A stretch of DNA of 64,000 bases, from the NCBI RefSeq assembly GCF_003570715.1, contig NZ_QXXQ01000017.1, positions 1 through 64,000 of the forward strand, given 5' to 3'. Position 1 is the first letter of the stretch. The number at the start of each line of letters is the position of its first letter. Position numbers and translations under genes: made by a program. This DNA is from Gemmobacter lutimaris (lineage in GTDB: Bacteria; Pseudomonadota; Alphaproteobacteria; Rhodobacterales; Rhodobacteraceae). Positions 1 to 8,650 of this stretch are shown piece after piece. Under the pieces are notes generated by a model, which saw only the letters and a list, made by a program, of their open reading frames with translations, made no database searches and was not told the DNA's origin.

Positions 1-3000
1 AATCCCTGACCCCCGCCCCGGTCCTGACCCTCGCCACCCACCCCGCCCCCGAAACGGGCGAGCCCGAAGCCCGCTCCCTCCCCGAAACCCCGCCCGAAAC
101 CCGAACAACCCCCCAAAACGCCGCCTACGTCATCTACACCTCAGGCTCCACAGGGAAACCAAAAGGCGTCTGCGTCGAGCACAGGGCGGCGGTGCGGCTG
201 TTTTCCACCACCGGGCCGCTGTTCGGTTTCGATGAAACCGATGTCTGGACGCTGTTCCATTCCTTCGCCTTCGACTTCTCGGTCTGGGAGGTGTTCGGGG
301 CGCTGCTTCATGGCGGGCGGCTTGTCATCGTGCCGCGTGTGGTGACGCGCGATCCGGGTGCCTTTGCGGATCTGATGCTGCGCGAAGGCGTGACGGTGCT
401 GAACCAGACGCCCTCGGCCTTCCAGCAACTGACCGCGCATTGCGCGCGCCAGCCGGTGCCGCCGGCCTTTGCGCTGCGGCATGTGATCTTTGGCGGCGAG
501 GCGCTGAACTGGGCCGCGCTTGCGCCGTGGTTCGCGGCTTACGGGGACCGGCAGCCAAAGCTCGTGAACATGTATGGTATCACCGAGACGACGGTGCATG
601 TGACGCATCTGGAACTGAGCGCCGATCCGGGACGGCCCGCCGACATCGGGGTGGCGCTGCCCGATCTGCAAATCCGGCTGCTGGATACCGGTTTGCAGCC
701 GGTGCCGCCCGGTATTCCGGGCGAGATCTGCGTGGCGGGGCCGGGGGTGACGCGCGGCTATCTGAACCGCGCCGATCTGACGGCCGATCGCTTCGTGCCC
801 GATCCCTGGGGCGCGCCGGGCAGCCGGATGTATCGTTCGGGCGATGTGGCGCGGCAGCGGGCGGATGGCGGCTTCGACTATGTCGGGCGGGCCGACGCGC
901 AGGTAAAGCTGCGCGGGTTCCGTATCGAGACGGGCGAGATCGAGGCGGCGCTGGCGGCTTTGCCAGGCATCGCGGCGGCCTGTGTGCGGCTGCGGGGAGA
1001 CCGGCTGGTGGCCTGGCTGGCGAGTGGCACGCCGCAAGAGCCGTTGGCCCTGCGCATGGCGTTGGCGCGCGATCTGCCCGATTACATGCTGCCCGCCGCC
1101 TTCGTGGTGCTGCCGGACCTGCCGCTGACCACCAATGGCAAGGTGAATGTGGCGGCGCTGCCGGACCCCGAGCCTGCGGCGGCAGAGCCGGGTTTCGTGC
1201 CGCCCGAGGGTGCGGCGGAACAGGCTTTGGCCGCGATCTGGGCCGAGGTTCTGGGGCGCGAGTCTGTGGGTGCGCTGGACAATTTCTTTGCCAGCGGCGG
1301 CGATTCCATGCGGGCGGTGACTCTGGCCGCCCGCGCGGCAGAGGCGGGGCTGCCCGTCACGGTCGAAGCGATCTTCCGTCACCAGACCCTGCGTGGACTG
1401 GCGGGTGCCGTGGGCCGCGCGGCGCCGGTGGCGGCGTATCTGCCGCCCGCCGATCTGCCCGCGCATCTGGAAACCGCATGGCCGATGACGCGGCTGCAAC
1501 TGGGGATGCTGTTCCATGGTGAGGTGGCGGCCGAGGCGGCGGTGTATCATGACGTCTTCAGCTTCCGCCTGAATCTGGGTTGGGACGAGCCCGCTTTCCG
1601 CGCCGCGCTGGGGGCGCTTGCCGTGCGGCATCCGGTATTGCGCAGCAGCTTTGACCTGCATGGGGCGGACGGGCCGATGCAGCAGGTGCACCGGGAGGTC
1701 GCGCTGCCGCTGGTGGTCAGCGATCTGTCGGGCATGGCGGAGCCTGACGCCGAAGCCGCGATTGCGGCGGATATTGCCGCCGAAAAGGCGCGGCCATTCG
1801 CGATCAGCGCCCCACCCCTGCTGCGCCTGATGATGCATCTGCGCGGGGCTGCGGATGTGCAGATCACGCTCGGGTTCCACCATGCCATTCTGGACGGGTG
1901 GAGCGTGGCCGCCATGCAGGTGGAGCTGATGCAGCTTTGGCAGCAGGCGCGCGCCGGTCAGATCGCAGGGCTGCCGCCTTTGGCGGCGACCCCGGCGCTG
2001 GCGGCGGTGGCGGAACAGGCGGCGTTGCGCGCGCCCGGGGCGCGGGCCTTCTGGGCGGCGCTGCTGGAGGATGCCGAGGTGCTGCGCCTGCCGCCGCCCG
2101 CCCCGGATGCGCCGCCGGGCCGGGTGGGGCTGCGCTTCGGGCCGGAGGTTCTGGCTGATCTGCGCGCGCTGGCCGACCGGCTGGGCCTGCCGCTGCGCAG
2201 CCTGTTGCTGACCGCGCATCTGAAGATGCTGGCGCTTTGGGGCGGGACCGCGGATGTGGTGTCCGGCCTCGTGACCCATACACGGCCCGAGGCGCGCGAT
2301 GCCGAAAAGATGCTGGGCCTGTTCCTCAATACCCTGCCGGTCCGGCTGCGGCTCGGGCAGGAAAGCTGGCAGGATCTGGCCCGCGCGACCTTCGCGGCCG
2401 AAGTGGATCTGGCGGCGCATCGCCATTACCCGCTGGCCGCCATCGTAGAGGCGAATGGCCATGTGCCGCCCTTCGATGTGATGTTCAATTTCATTCATTT
2501 CCATGTGCAGGACGCGCTGGCCGGCATGGCCGGGGTCGATGGCACGCCCGCGCTGCGCGGCATGACGGCTTTCGAGGCGACGAATTTCGCGCTCGGGGTG
2601 CATGCGGTGCTGGGAGGCGACGGGCTGGTGGTGGATTTCGCCCATGATCCGGCGCGGCTTGACGCCGGTCTGGCGGGTCGGATGGCCGAAAGCTATGGCG
2701 CGATCCTGCGGGCCATGCTGGCCGATCCGGCCGCGCCGCATCGCGTGGCGGCGCTGATCCCGGCAGAGGACCGGGCGTTGCTGGCCCGGTGGAACCGGAC
2801 CGAAACGCGCTATCCGCAGGCCGGGCAAACGCTGGTCGGGATCATCGAGGACCGGATTGCCGCGGAAGGCGACCGGACTGCGCTGCGGTTCGGGGGCGAA
2901 AGCCTCGGCTTTGCTGCGCTGAATGCGCGGGCCAACCGGCTGGCCCATGCCTTGCGGGCGCGGGGTGTCGGGCCGGACAGCCGCGTCGGGCTGGCGGTGG

Positions 3001-4604
3001 ACCGTTCCTTCGAGATGATGGTGGCGGTGCTGGCGATCCTGAAGGCGGGCGGGGCCTGGGTGCCGCTGCCGCCGGATTATCCGCCCGCGCGGCTGGCGAT
3101 GATCCTTGAGGATGCGGCGCCGGTTCTGGTGCTGGCACAGCCGCATCTCGCCGATCTGCCGGGGGTGGAGGTCATGCTGATCGGGCCGGAGCACGCGCCG
3201 CAAGACATGCCCGACCACAACCCCGAGCCGCTGGCCGGGCCCGAGGATACCGCCTATGTCATCTTCACCTCCGGTTCCACCGGGCGGCCCAAGGGGGTGG
3301 CGGTGCCGCATCGGGCCATCGTCAACCGGCTGCTGTGGATGGCGGCGGCCTATGACCTTGGCCCCGGGGACCGGGTGTTGCAGAAAACCCCGCTGGGCTT
3401 TGATGTCTCGGTATGGGAGCTGATCCTGCCGCTGATGACCGGGGCGGTCATGGTCATCGCGGAACCGGAAGGCCACCGCGACCCGGCCTATCTGGAGCGT
3501 GTGATCCGCGACGAGGCGGTGACCGCGCTGCATTTCGTGCCACCGATGCTGGAGGCGTTCCTCGACCGTGCGGCGCCGCGCGCGCTGCCCTCGCTGCGCT
3601 GCGTGGTCTGTTCGGGGCAGGCGCTGCCACGCGCGACGCAGGCCACCTTCCACCGGGCGCATCCGGGGGTGGGGCTGCATAACCTTTATGGTCCGACCGA
3701 GGCGGCGGTGGATGTGACGGCCTGGACCTGTGCGCCCGGGGATGCGGGCGATAAGGTGCCGATCGGCCACGCCATCGCCAATGTGCGGATGTATGTGCTG
3801 GATGCCGCGCTGGACCCGGTGCCGCCGGGGGTGGCGGGGCATCTCTATATCGGCGGGGTCGCGCTGGCGCGCGGCTATGTCGGGCGCCCCGATCTGACGG
3901 CAGCGGTCTTCCTGCCCGACCCGTTCGGCCCGCCCGGCGCGCGCATGTATCGCACCGGCGATCTGGCGCGCTTCCGCCCCGACGGGGCGCTGGATTACCT
4001 TGGCCGGGCCGACGATCAGGTGAAGATCCGTGGCTTCCGGGTGGAGCCGGGCGAGGTAGAGGCCGCCCTGCGCGCGGCGGGGGCCGATCAGGCGGTGGTT
4101 CTGGCCGCGCCGGGGCTGGATGGCACGATGCGCCTGCTGGCATGGGTGGCGGGCGATGCACCACCTGACACCCTGCGTGCGGCGCTGGCGCGACATCTGC
4201 CCGCGCATATGCTGCCCGAGGCGATCACGCCGCTGGCTGCGCTGCCGGTGACGGCCAATGGCAAGGCGGACCGCAAGGCCCTGCCCATGCCCGAGACGGC
4301 CCCCGCCGCCCCGCGCATCGCACCCCGCAGCCCCTCCGAAGCAACCATCGCCGCAATCTGGGCGCGGCTTCTGGGCCAGCCGCAGGTGGGTGTGACCGAC
4401 AGCTTCTTTGCCATCGGCGGGCATTCCATCCTTGCCCTGCGCCTGCTGGCGGAGCTTCAGCGCGAAACCGGCGTTGTGCTGTCGCTGCGGCTGTTTCTGG
4501 CCGATCCCACGGTGGCGGGGCTGGCTGTTGCCATGGATGCGCTGACGGGGCTGACCGCCCCACCCGAAGACGACACTGCCGAGACGGAGACGATCCTGCT
4601 ATGA
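1..4604 (+). CDS. Nonribosomal peptide synthetase, A(Thr)-T-C-A(Ser)-T, 5' end outside window
   Basis: The reading frame is open from base 3, so the protein begins before the window and is cut inside its first adenylation domain. The A3 core YTSGSTGKPKGV lies at about 135-170. The pocket residues of the first A domain read D-F-W-N-I-G-M-V-H-K, the textbook threonine code. A carrier domain follows (GGDS, serine near 1305), then a condensation domain with HHAILDGWS near 1878. A second A domain (A3 near 3258) has pocket D-V-W-H-V-S-L-V-D-K, the serine code, and a second carrier (GGHS near 4425) ends the protein. Both A domains keep the A10 lysine (NGK). There is no epimerase or thioesterase here. 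The acidic, then hydrophobic C-terminus (ending TETILL) suits docking to the next protein, whose ATG overlaps this stop as ATGA. Upstream modules, if any, cannot be seen. Confidence 0.95.
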   Translation, partial: SLTPAPVLTLATHPAPETGEPEARSLPETPPETRTTPQNAAYVIYTSGSTGKPKGVCVEHRAAVRLFSTTGPLFGFDETDVWTLFHSFAFDFSVWEVFGALLHGGRLVIVPRVVTRDPGAFADLMLREGVTVLNQTPSAFQQLTAHCARQPVPPAFALRHVIFGGEALNWAALAPWFAAYGDRQPKLVNMYGITETTVHVTHLELSADPGRPADIGVALPDLQIRLLDTGLQPVPPGIPGEICVAGPGVTRGYLNRADLTADRFVPDPWGAPGSRMYRSGDVARQRADGGFDYVGRADAQVKLRGFRIETGEIEAALAALPGIAAACVRLRGDRLVAWLASGTPQEPLALRMALARDLPDYMLPAAFVVLPDLPLTTNGKVNVAALPDPEPAAAEPGFVPPEGAAEQALAAIWAEVLGRESVGALDNFFASGGDSMRAVTLAARAAEAGLPVTVEAIFRHQTLRGLAGAVGRAAPVAAYLPPADLPAHLETAWPMTRLQLGMLFHGEVAAEAAVYHDVFSFRLNLGWDEPAFRAALGALAVRHPVLRSSFDLHGADGPMQQVHREVALPLVVSDLSGMAEPDAEAAIAADIAAEKARPFAISAPPLLRLMMHLRGAADVQITLGFHHAILDGWSVAAMQVELMQLWQQARAGQIAGLPPLAATPALAAVAEQAALRAPGARAFWAALLEDAEVLRLPPPAPDAPPGRVGLRFGPEVLADLRALADRLGLPLRSLLLTAHLKMLALWGGTADVVSGLVTHTRPEARDAEKMLGLFLNTLPVRLRLGQESWQDLARATFAAEVDLAAHRHYPLAAIVEANGHVPPFDVMFNFIHFHVQDALAGMAGVDGTPALRGMTAFEATNFALGVHAVLGGDGLVVDFAHDPARLDAGLAGRMAESYGAILRAMLADPAAPHRVAALIPAEDRALLARWNRTETRYPQAGQTLVGIIEDRIAAEGDRTALRFGGESLGFAALNARANRLAHALRARGVGPDSRVGLAVDRSFEMMVAVLAILKAGGAWVPLPPDYPPARLAMILEDAAPVLVLAQPHLADLPGVEVMLIGPEHAPQDMPDHNPEPLAGPEDTAYVIFTSGSTGRPKGVAVPHRAIVNRLLWMAAAYDLGPGDRVLQKTPLGFDVSVWELILPLMTGAVMVIAEPEGHRDPAYLERVIRDEAVTALHFVPPMLEAFLDRAAPRALPSLRCVVCSGQALPRATQATFHRAHPGVGLHNLYGPTEAAVDVTAWTCAPGDAGDKVPIGHAIANVRMYVLDAALDPVPPGVAGHLYIGGVALARGYVGRPDLTAAVFLPDPFGPPGARMYRTGDLARFRPDGALDYLGRADDQVKIRGFRVEPGEVEAALRAAGADQAVVLAAPGLDGTMRLLAWVAGDAPPDTLRAALARHLPAHMLPEAITPLAALPVTANGKADRKALPMPETAPAAPRIAPRSPSEATIAAIWARLLGQPQVGVTDSFFAIGGHSILALRLLAELQRETGVVLSLRLFLADPTVAGLAVAMDALTGLTAPPEDDTAETETILL

Positions 4605-7600
4605 CCATCGCCGATATTCTGCGCGAGGCCCAGGGGGCCGGGGTCCGCCTCTGGCTGAAGGATGGCGCGCTGGCCGTGACGGCGCGCGGCGGTGTGCCGC
4701 CCGCGCTGCTGGAACGGATTCGCGCCCAGAAAGGCCAGATAACCGACTGGCTGGCCCGGCTGGCCGAGGATGCCGCGACGCAGGAAGATGCCATCCTGCC
4801 CGGCCCCCCCGTGGCGGCGGAGCCGCTGGCCTTCTCGCAATCGCGGCTCTGGGTGATCGAGCAGATGGAGGCGGCGGCGGGGCTTTACGCCGTGCCCATG
4901 GTGCTGGCGGTGACCGGCGCGCTGGACCATGCGGCCTTGGCCCGCGCGGTTTCGGCACTGGTGGAGCGTCACCACGCGCTGCGCACGGTGTTCCGCGAAA
5001 GCGACGCCGGCACGCTTCAGCATCTGTTGCCGCCCGCGCCGGTGGACCTGCACTTTACCGATCTGTCACAGGCGGCGGATGCGGCGGCGCAAGTTGCCGC
5101 GCTGGGGCAGGCCGAGGCGCGGCACCGCTTCGACCTTGCGGCCGAGCCGAAGCTGCGCGCCCGGCTGGTGCGGCTGGCGGCCGAGGAGCATGTGCTGTTC
5201 CTGACGCTGCATCACATCGCCACCGACGGCTGGTCGAACGCGATCCTGCTGGAGGAACTGGCGCAGCTTTACGCGGGTCATGTGCTGCCCGCCCCTGCGG
5301 TGCAGTTTGCCGATTACGCGCGCTGGCAGCGCCGCCTGCTGGCACGGCGCGGCGCGGCACTGGCGGATTGGTGGGCCGAAACGCTCGCCGGGGTGCCGGA
5401 TGTCCACGACCTGCCGACCGACAAGCCGCGCCCGCCGGTTTTGGGCAGCGCGGGCGCGCGGCTGGTGGCGCGGCTCGACCCCGATCTGGCGCAGCGCCTG
5501 CGGGCCTTCGCGCGGGCCGAAGGCGTCAGCCTGTTCACCCTGCTGCATGCGGCCCATGTCGCGCTTCTGCACCGCTGGTCGGGGGCCGACGATCTGGTGA
5601 TCGGCACGCCGGTCGCCGGGCGGGAGCGGGCGGAACTGAAAAGCCTCGTGGGGTTTCTGGTCAATACCGTGCCCCTGCGCGCGCGCCCCGCGCCGGACCT
5701 GCCGTTCCGCGCCTTCCTGAAGGATTGCGCCCGCCGCGTGGCCGAGGCGTTTTCGCATCAGGATTTGCCCTTTGAACTGATCGTCGAGCGGCTGAACCCG
5801 CCACGCAGCCTGTCCTGCGCGCCGCTGGTGCAATTGGCCTTCTCGCTCAGCCAGCCGGAGCCGGAGGTGCCCGCGCTGCCGCAGGGTCTGCATTTCCGCC
5901 CGCTGGACCCCGATCTGACCCCGGCGAAATACGAGGTGTCGCTCGCGGTGCTGGACGGGGCCGATACGATCCATCTGGACTGGACCTATGCCACCGACCT
6001 GTTCACCGCCGAAGGGATTTCCCGGCTGAACCGGGGCTTCCTGTCGCTGCTGGAAGGTGTGGCTTCCGCCCCGGAAACGCTCTTGGGCGATCTGCCGGTG
6101 GTTTCCCCGGCCGAGGCGGAACGGCTGCTGGATCTGGGCCGGGGCGAGGTGATCGCGCTGGACAATCCCCCCACGCCCTTCCGCCAGTTCGAACACTGGG
6201 CGGCTGCCACCCCCGAGGCGCTGGCGCTGATCGACGGCGATTGCCGCCTGACCTATGCCGAGGTGAATGCCGCCGCCAACCGGCTGGCGCGGCATCTGCA
6301 CCGGCTGGGCCTTGGCCCGGACGATCCGGTCGGCGTGGCCACCGGGCGCTGTGCGGAAATGGTCATTGCGTTGCTGGCGGCGAACAAGGCCGGGGCTGCG
6401 CCCGCGCAACTGCCGGTCGATGCCCCGCCGGAACGTCTGCGCCGCATGGTCGAGGATTGCGGGGCAAAGCTGGTGCTGACCACCCGCGCGCGCGCCGAAG
6501 GGTTGGGCCTGCCCGATATGCTGGCCATCGACGAGGATGCCGCATGGCGGGCGAACAGCCCCGAAAACCCCGATCTGTCGCAGGGTGAGATTGCCTATAT
6601 CGTCTTTACCTCGGGCACCACGGGCCAGCCCAAGGGGGCGCTGAACACCCATCTGGGTCTGCATAACCTTTGTCTGTTCCAGACCCGGCTGAGCAAGATC
6701 ACCCGCCAGTCGCTGCATACCGTTTCCGCCAATCCGGCCTTTGATGCGATCATCTGGGAAATCTGGCCCACGCTGACCGTGGGCGGCACGCTGGGCTTTC
6801 AGCCCGATGCGGTGCTGCGCGACCGCGATCTGTTGCAGGCGGCGACCGACCGGCTTCAGCCGACGCATTTCTGGCTGCCCACCGGGCTGATGGAGGCGAT
6901 GTGCGCCGCCGGGCTGGACCTGCCTGCCTCGGTCGAATGGGTCTCGACCGGCGGCGACCGGCTGCAAGGCTATTGCCTGCCGCGCGACCGGGGGTTGCCG
7001 TTGCTGAACATCTATGGCCCCTCCGAAGCCTCGGTCTTTACCGTGCATCACGTCCTTGGCCCGGACGAGATCGGGCCTCCGCCCATCGGGCGGCCGAACA
7101 GCAATACCAACTGCTATATCCTCGATGCGCGCGGCCATCTGGTGCCCGAGGGCATCGTGGGAGAATTGTGCCTGTCCGGCCCCTATGTCGGGCCGGGTTA
7201 TGTGAACCGGCCCGAACTGACGGCGGAACGCTATGTGCCCAATCCTTTCGCCACGCCGGGGCACGAGATCCTCTATCGCACCGGCGATCTGGCGCGCTGG
7301 CGGCCCGACGGGCTGATCGACTGTCTGGGGCGCAACGACTTTCAGGTGAAGATCCGGGGTTACCGGATCGAACCGCAGGAGGTGGCGGCCGAATTGCTGC
7401 GCCAGCCGGGTATCCGCGCGGCCTTTGTCGATCTGGCTGTGCGCAGCGACAAACGGCTGGTGGCCTTTTGCGTGGCCGCGCCGGGGCAGGACCGTCACAG
7501 CCTTCAGGAACGCGCGCAAGCCGCGCTGGCGCAGGTCTTGCCGAGCTACATGCTGCCCGACCGTTTCGTCTGGCTGGATGACCTGCCGCTGACCGAACGC

Positions 7601-8650
7601 GGCAAGGTGGATCGCCGCGCGCTGGCGGCGGTGGATGGCGGCGGGCCGCGTCAGGTGAATACCGCCAGCCCGCGCGATGTGACCGAGCACCGGCTTTACG
7701 ACATCTGGTCGGGGGTTCTGCTGCATCCCGACATCGGCCTGCGCGACAATTTCTTCGACATTGGCGGCAATTCCCTGTCGGCCATCAAGACCGTGCACCA
7801 GATCAACGCGGCCTTCGGCACGACGCTGGCCACGACCGAGATCATCGCCCACCCCACCATCGAGGCGCTGGCCGCGCTGATCCGGGGCGGCAAGGGGCGG
7901 TCACATTCGGTCAATCCGGTCTGCTTCCGGCCCGGCGACGGGCAGGCGAATGTGATCTGCATTCACCCGGCGGGCGGCACGGCCTACGGCTATCTGTCGC
8001 TGGCACGGGTCTTGCCCGCGGATCTGGGCGTCTGGGGGGTGCAGTCGGTCGGCGTGGACCCGGACGAGTCCTTCCTGCCCGACATCGGCGCCATGGCCGA
8101 TCATTATATCGGGCTGGTCGAACATCTGCTGGACAGGCCCTGTGTGCTGACCGGCGCCTCTTTCGGCGGTTTCGTCGCCTATGAGATGGTGCGGCGGCTG
8201 GAACAGCGCGGCATCACCCATGTCACCGCCGTTCTGCTGGATGCGATGGGCACCGACGATCCTTCCGTGCGGGAGGATACCCGCACCTCGGACGCGGCAG
8301 AATTCCGCCAGAAGCTGATCACCTATAACGGCATGTATCCGGGCATCGAGGACGCACAGGTCACGCAGTATCACGCGCTTTACAACCACAACACGCTGTG
8401 TTCGCGTCAGTGGGAGTTCAAGCCCACGCGCGGGCGTGTCGTGCTGGTGCAGGCCATCGACGGGCGCAACCGGATGCAACTGCGGCTGCTGCGGTTCTTC
8501 TGGCAGTTGCGGGCGCAGGGGCCGTTCCTGTTCAAGGTCACCGGCGGCGATCATTCCACCCTGCTGGAAGGTGCCGATGTGGAACGGATCGGGCGGATCA
8601 TCGTGCAGGTTCTGGACGGGCGGCTGCTGCCGCCGGAGGGGATGAAATGA
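4601..8650 (+). CDS. Nonribosomal peptide synthetase, docking-C-A-T-TE
   Basis: This 1349-residue single-module NRPS starts with a TubC-type docking domain (residues about 1-56, with LREAQGAGVRLWLKDG). A condensation domain (HHIATDGWS near residue 204, the pattern of LCL domains), an A domain (A3 FTSGTTGQPKG near 666), a carrier (GGNSL, serine 1058) and a C-terminal thioesterase (GASFGG, serine 1187; GGDHS, histidine 1318) follow. My reading of the pocket is D-A-W-F-S-G-I-V-F-K. It matches no canonical code. It is hydrophobic and loosely leucine-like, so I leave the substrate open. The docking domain implies it accepts the chain from the Thr/Ser NRPS upstream, and the TE implies release or cyclisation there, although another synthetase gene follows. 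Start and stop are both ATGA overlaps with the neighbours. Confidence 0.95.
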   Translation: MTIADILREAQGAGVRLWLKDGALAVTARGGVPPALLERIRAQKGQITDWLARLAEDAATQEDAILPGPPVAAEPLAFSQSRLWVIEQMEAAAGLYAVPMVLAVTGALDHAALARAVSALVERHHALRTVFRESDAGTLQHLLPPAPVDLHFTDLSQAADAAAQVAALGQAEARHRFDLAAEPKLRARLVRLAAEEHVLFLTLHHIATDGWSNAILLEELAQLYAGHVLPAPAVQFADYARWQRRLLARRGAALADWWAETLAGVPDVHDLPTDKPRPPVLGSAGARLVARLDPDLAQRLRAFARAEGVSLFTLLHAAHVALLHRWSGADDLVIGTPVAGRERAELKSLVGFLVNTVPLRARPAPDLPFRAFLKDCARRVAEAFSHQDLPFELIVERLNPPRSLSCAPLVQLAFSLSQPEPEVPALPQGLHFRPLDPDLTPAKYEVSLAVLDGADTIHLDWTYATDLFTAEGISRLNRGFLSLLEGVASAPETLLGDLPVVSPAEAERLLDLGRGEVIALDNPPTPFRQFEHWAAATPEALALIDGDCRLTYAEVNAAANRLARHLHRLGLGPDDPVGVATGRCAEMVIALLAANKAGAAPAQLPVDAPPERLRRMVEDCGAKLVLTTRARAEGLGLPDMLAIDEDAAWRANSPENPDLSQGEIAYIVFTSGTTGQPKGALNTHLGLHNLCLFQTRLSKITRQSLHTVSANPAFDAIIWEIWPTLTVGGTLGFQPDAVLRDRDLLQAATDRLQPTHFWLPTGLMEAMCAAGLDLPASVEWVSTGGDRLQGYCLPRDRGLPLLNIYGPSEASVFTVHHVLGPDEIGPPPIGRPNSNTNCYILDARGHLVPEGIVGELCLSGPYVGPGYVNRPELTAERYVPNPFATPGHEILYRTGDLARWRPDGLIDCLGRNDFQVKIRGYRIEPQEVAAELLRQPGIRAAFVDLAVRSDKRLVAFCVAAPGQDRHSLQERAQAALAQVLPSYMLPDRFVWLDDLPLTERGKVDRRALAAVDGGGPRQVNTASPRDVTEHRLYDIWSGVLLHPDIGLRDNFFDIGGNSLSAIKTVHQINAAFGTTLATTEIIAHPTIEALAALIRGGKGRSHSVNPVCFRPGDGQANVICIHPAGGTAYGYLSLARVLPADLGVWGVQSVGVDPDESFLPDIGAMADHYIGLVEHLLDRPCVLTGASFGGFVAYEMVRRLEQRGITHVTAVLLDAMGTDDPSVREDTRTSDAAEFRQKLITYNGMYPGIEDAQVTQYHALYNHNTLCSRQWEFKPTRGRVVLVQAIDGRNRMQLRLLRFFWQLRAQGPFLFKVTGGDHSTLLEGADVERIGRIIVQVLDGRLLPPEGMK

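Noticed and set aside
141-4424. 1427-residue open frame on the minus strand opposite the first NRPS
   Set aside because: It is an antisense shadow of a high-GC gene: low-complexity Arg/Gly/His/Pro protein without motifs, while the plus frame has full NRPS cores.
8398-8646. N-terminal extension of the hybrid NRPS-PKS
   Set aside because: These 83 codons overlap the TE of the previous gene in another frame and translate to a low-complexity sequence; the ATGA overlap at 8647 gives the natural start.
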